Source: Anderseniella sp963787895
GTDB taxonomy: Bacteria > Pseudomonadota > Alphaproteobacteria > Rhizobiales > Aestuariivirgaceae
Reading direction: 5' to 3'
Length of the DNA stretch: 64,000 bases
Assembly (NCBI GenBank): GCA_963787895.1
Contig: CAWBEX010000008.1
Span: 62,001 to 126,000 of the forward strand
The position numbers and the translations under genes were made by a program. Below the pieces are notes generated by a model that worked only from the letters and a program-made list of their open reading frames with translations, had not been told where the DNA came from and made no database searches. The stretch's first letter is position 1, and every line of letters begins with the position of its first letter. This document shows positions 63,166 through 64,000 of this stretch, piece by piece.

Positions 63166-64000
63166 TTACCCGCGCAGACATAACTGCTGCCCATGAACGC
63201 ATCGCATGCCACATTGTCTGCACACCCGCTATGGACGTGCGGCTGCAAAGTGTTTCCCGACCGGTCACACTGAAACTCGAAGCCTTCCAGCATTCGGGAT
63301 CGTTCAAGGCTCGCGGGGCATTCAACTCGTTGATCGGCAACAAGGCGGCAAGAATGTCAGGTGTTGCAGCTGCCTCCGGGGGTAACCATGGCGCCGCAGT
63401 TGCCTACGTTTGTCAGGCGCTGGGCTTCAAGGCTAGCATTTTTGTGCCATCCATTTCCTCGCCCGCAAAAGTCTCCCGCATCAAGTCATATGGCGCTGAC
63501 GTGGTTCAAGGCGGTGCCAACTATGCTGAAGCGCTTAGCGCTTGCGAGGCACACATAGCAAGGACAGGCGCCGTCTCCGTGCATGCCTACAATGCTGAGC
63601 CGACACTCGCTGGACAGGGTACGCTGGGGCTTGAATTGAACCGGCAGATCCCGGACATGGACACCGTCCTTGTCGCCGTTGGCGGCGGCGGCCTCATTGG
63701 CGGGGTGGCAGCATGGTTACAAGACAGCGCCCGCATAATCGCAGTCGAACCCGCAACCTGTACTGCGCTTCATTCAGCCCGAGCTGCCGGAAGGCCTGTC
63801 AAAGTCGACATATCTGGTCTGGCCGCAGACTCGCTCGGCGCTTCCATGATTGGCGAGATGGCCTTCGAGATTGTCCAGGCCCATGTCGATGATTGCGTTC
63901 TTGTGTCTGACGAAGCCATCGAGGCGGCCCAGACGTGGCTGTGGCAATCGCACCGCATCATTGCCGAGCCAGGCGGAGCAACTGCGCTTGCCGCGCTGCT
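63162..64000 (+). CDS. PLP-dependent threonine/serine dehydratase, partial
   Basis: Fold-II PLP enzyme, 279 residues to the window edge (family length about 310-330). The PLP lysine is in HSGSFKARGAFN, the substrate loop is ASGGNHGAAVA, and the phosphate-binding glycines are VGGGGLIGG. It is a catabolic threonine/serine ammonia-lyase type; a racemase of the same family cannot be excluded. The ATG overlaps the DUF429 stop. Confidence 0.9.
   Translation, partial: MITRADITAAHERIACHIVCTPAMDVRLQSVSRPVTLKLEAFQHSGSFKARGAFNSLIGNKAARMSGVAAASGGNHGAAVAYVCQALGFKASIFVPSISSPAKVSRIKSYGADVVQGGANYAEALSACEAHIARTGAVSVHAYNAEPTLAGQGTLGLELNRQIPDMDTVLVAVGGGGLIGGVAAWLQDSARIIAVEPATCTALHSARAAGRPVKVDISGLAADSLGASMIGEMAFEIVQAHVDDCVLVSDEAIEAAQTWLWQSHRIIAEPGGATALAAL

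Overview
The window is a chromosomal segment of an alphaproteobacterium, most likely in the order Hyphomicrobiales (Rhizobiales). Evidence: the F1-ATPase operon (atpHAGDC) stands apart from F0 and lies beside priA and a short transaldolase; L21 carries a long C-terminal extension and AtpD an Ala/Lys/Pro-rich N-terminal tail; the rplU-rpmA-GNAT-obgE-proB-proA-nadD-rsfS-rlmH-envC-ctpA-rppH order and the mdh-sucCD-sucAB-lpd plus sdhCDAB arrangement are typical of that group. Genus cannot be read from the sequence. Almost all of the window is ordinary core genome. No complete insertion sequence, prophage or CRISPR array was seen.

Layout. 1-2705 (minus): a TRAP transporter (large permease cut by the window edge, small permease, Tat-exported binding protein). 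2957-5479 (plus): a D-2-hydroxyacid dehydrogenase and a two-domain methyltransferase, divergent from the transporter. 5827-12921: a singlet-oxygen/lipid-modification cluster. An FAD protein, DUF1365, a Cfa-type methyltransferase and DUF3833 run on plus. The convergent minus operon rpoE-chrR-SDR-SnoaL follows, then a fasciclin-domain protein. 12922-13633: a gene-poor stretch with a 152-bp decayed copy of the methyltransferase 3' end, then tRNA-Ser(CGA). 13895-20692: translation, proline and NAD genes. 20720-25895: cell-envelope genes (EnvC-like activator, CtpA, polysaccharide-deacetylase-like protein), RppH and a small membrane protein. 25900-31611 (minus): DUF938 and the F1-ATPase. 32037-37944: lytic transglycosylase, priA, transaldolase, xerC, FAD oxidoreductase. 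37949-47623 (minus): the lower TCA cycle (lpdA, sucB, sucA, sucD, an unknown secreted protein, sucC, mdh). 47821-54365: zapE, an SRPBCC-M50 protease fusion, mmsA, GNAT, unknowns. 54437-60150 (minus): sdhCDAB with a small membrane ORF between sdhA and sdhB, then ethylmalonyl-CoA-pathway-type mesaconyl-CoA hydratase and malyl-CoA lyase/thioesterase. 60328-64000 (plus): a cytochrome P450, pyridoxal kinase, DUF429 and a PLP-dependent threonine/serine dehydratase cut by the right edge.

How it works together. The 37.9-60.2 kb half collects 2-oxoglutarate-to-oxaloacetate enzymes with the C4/C5 CoA-ester steps and methylmalonate-semialdehyde dehydrogenase that feed succinyl-CoA and malate. Related palindromes occur upstream of mmsA and sdhC, with a different operator-like palindrome upstream of sucA. 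The 5.8-12.9 kb cluster combines a zinc-anti-sigma/ECF switch with membrane-lipid-modifying enzymes and matches the known RpoE-ChrR singlet-oxygen regulon concept. The items most worth following are the three unknown small or secreted proteins sewn into TCA operons or beside rppH, the START-like/M50 protease fusion, and the candidate operators.
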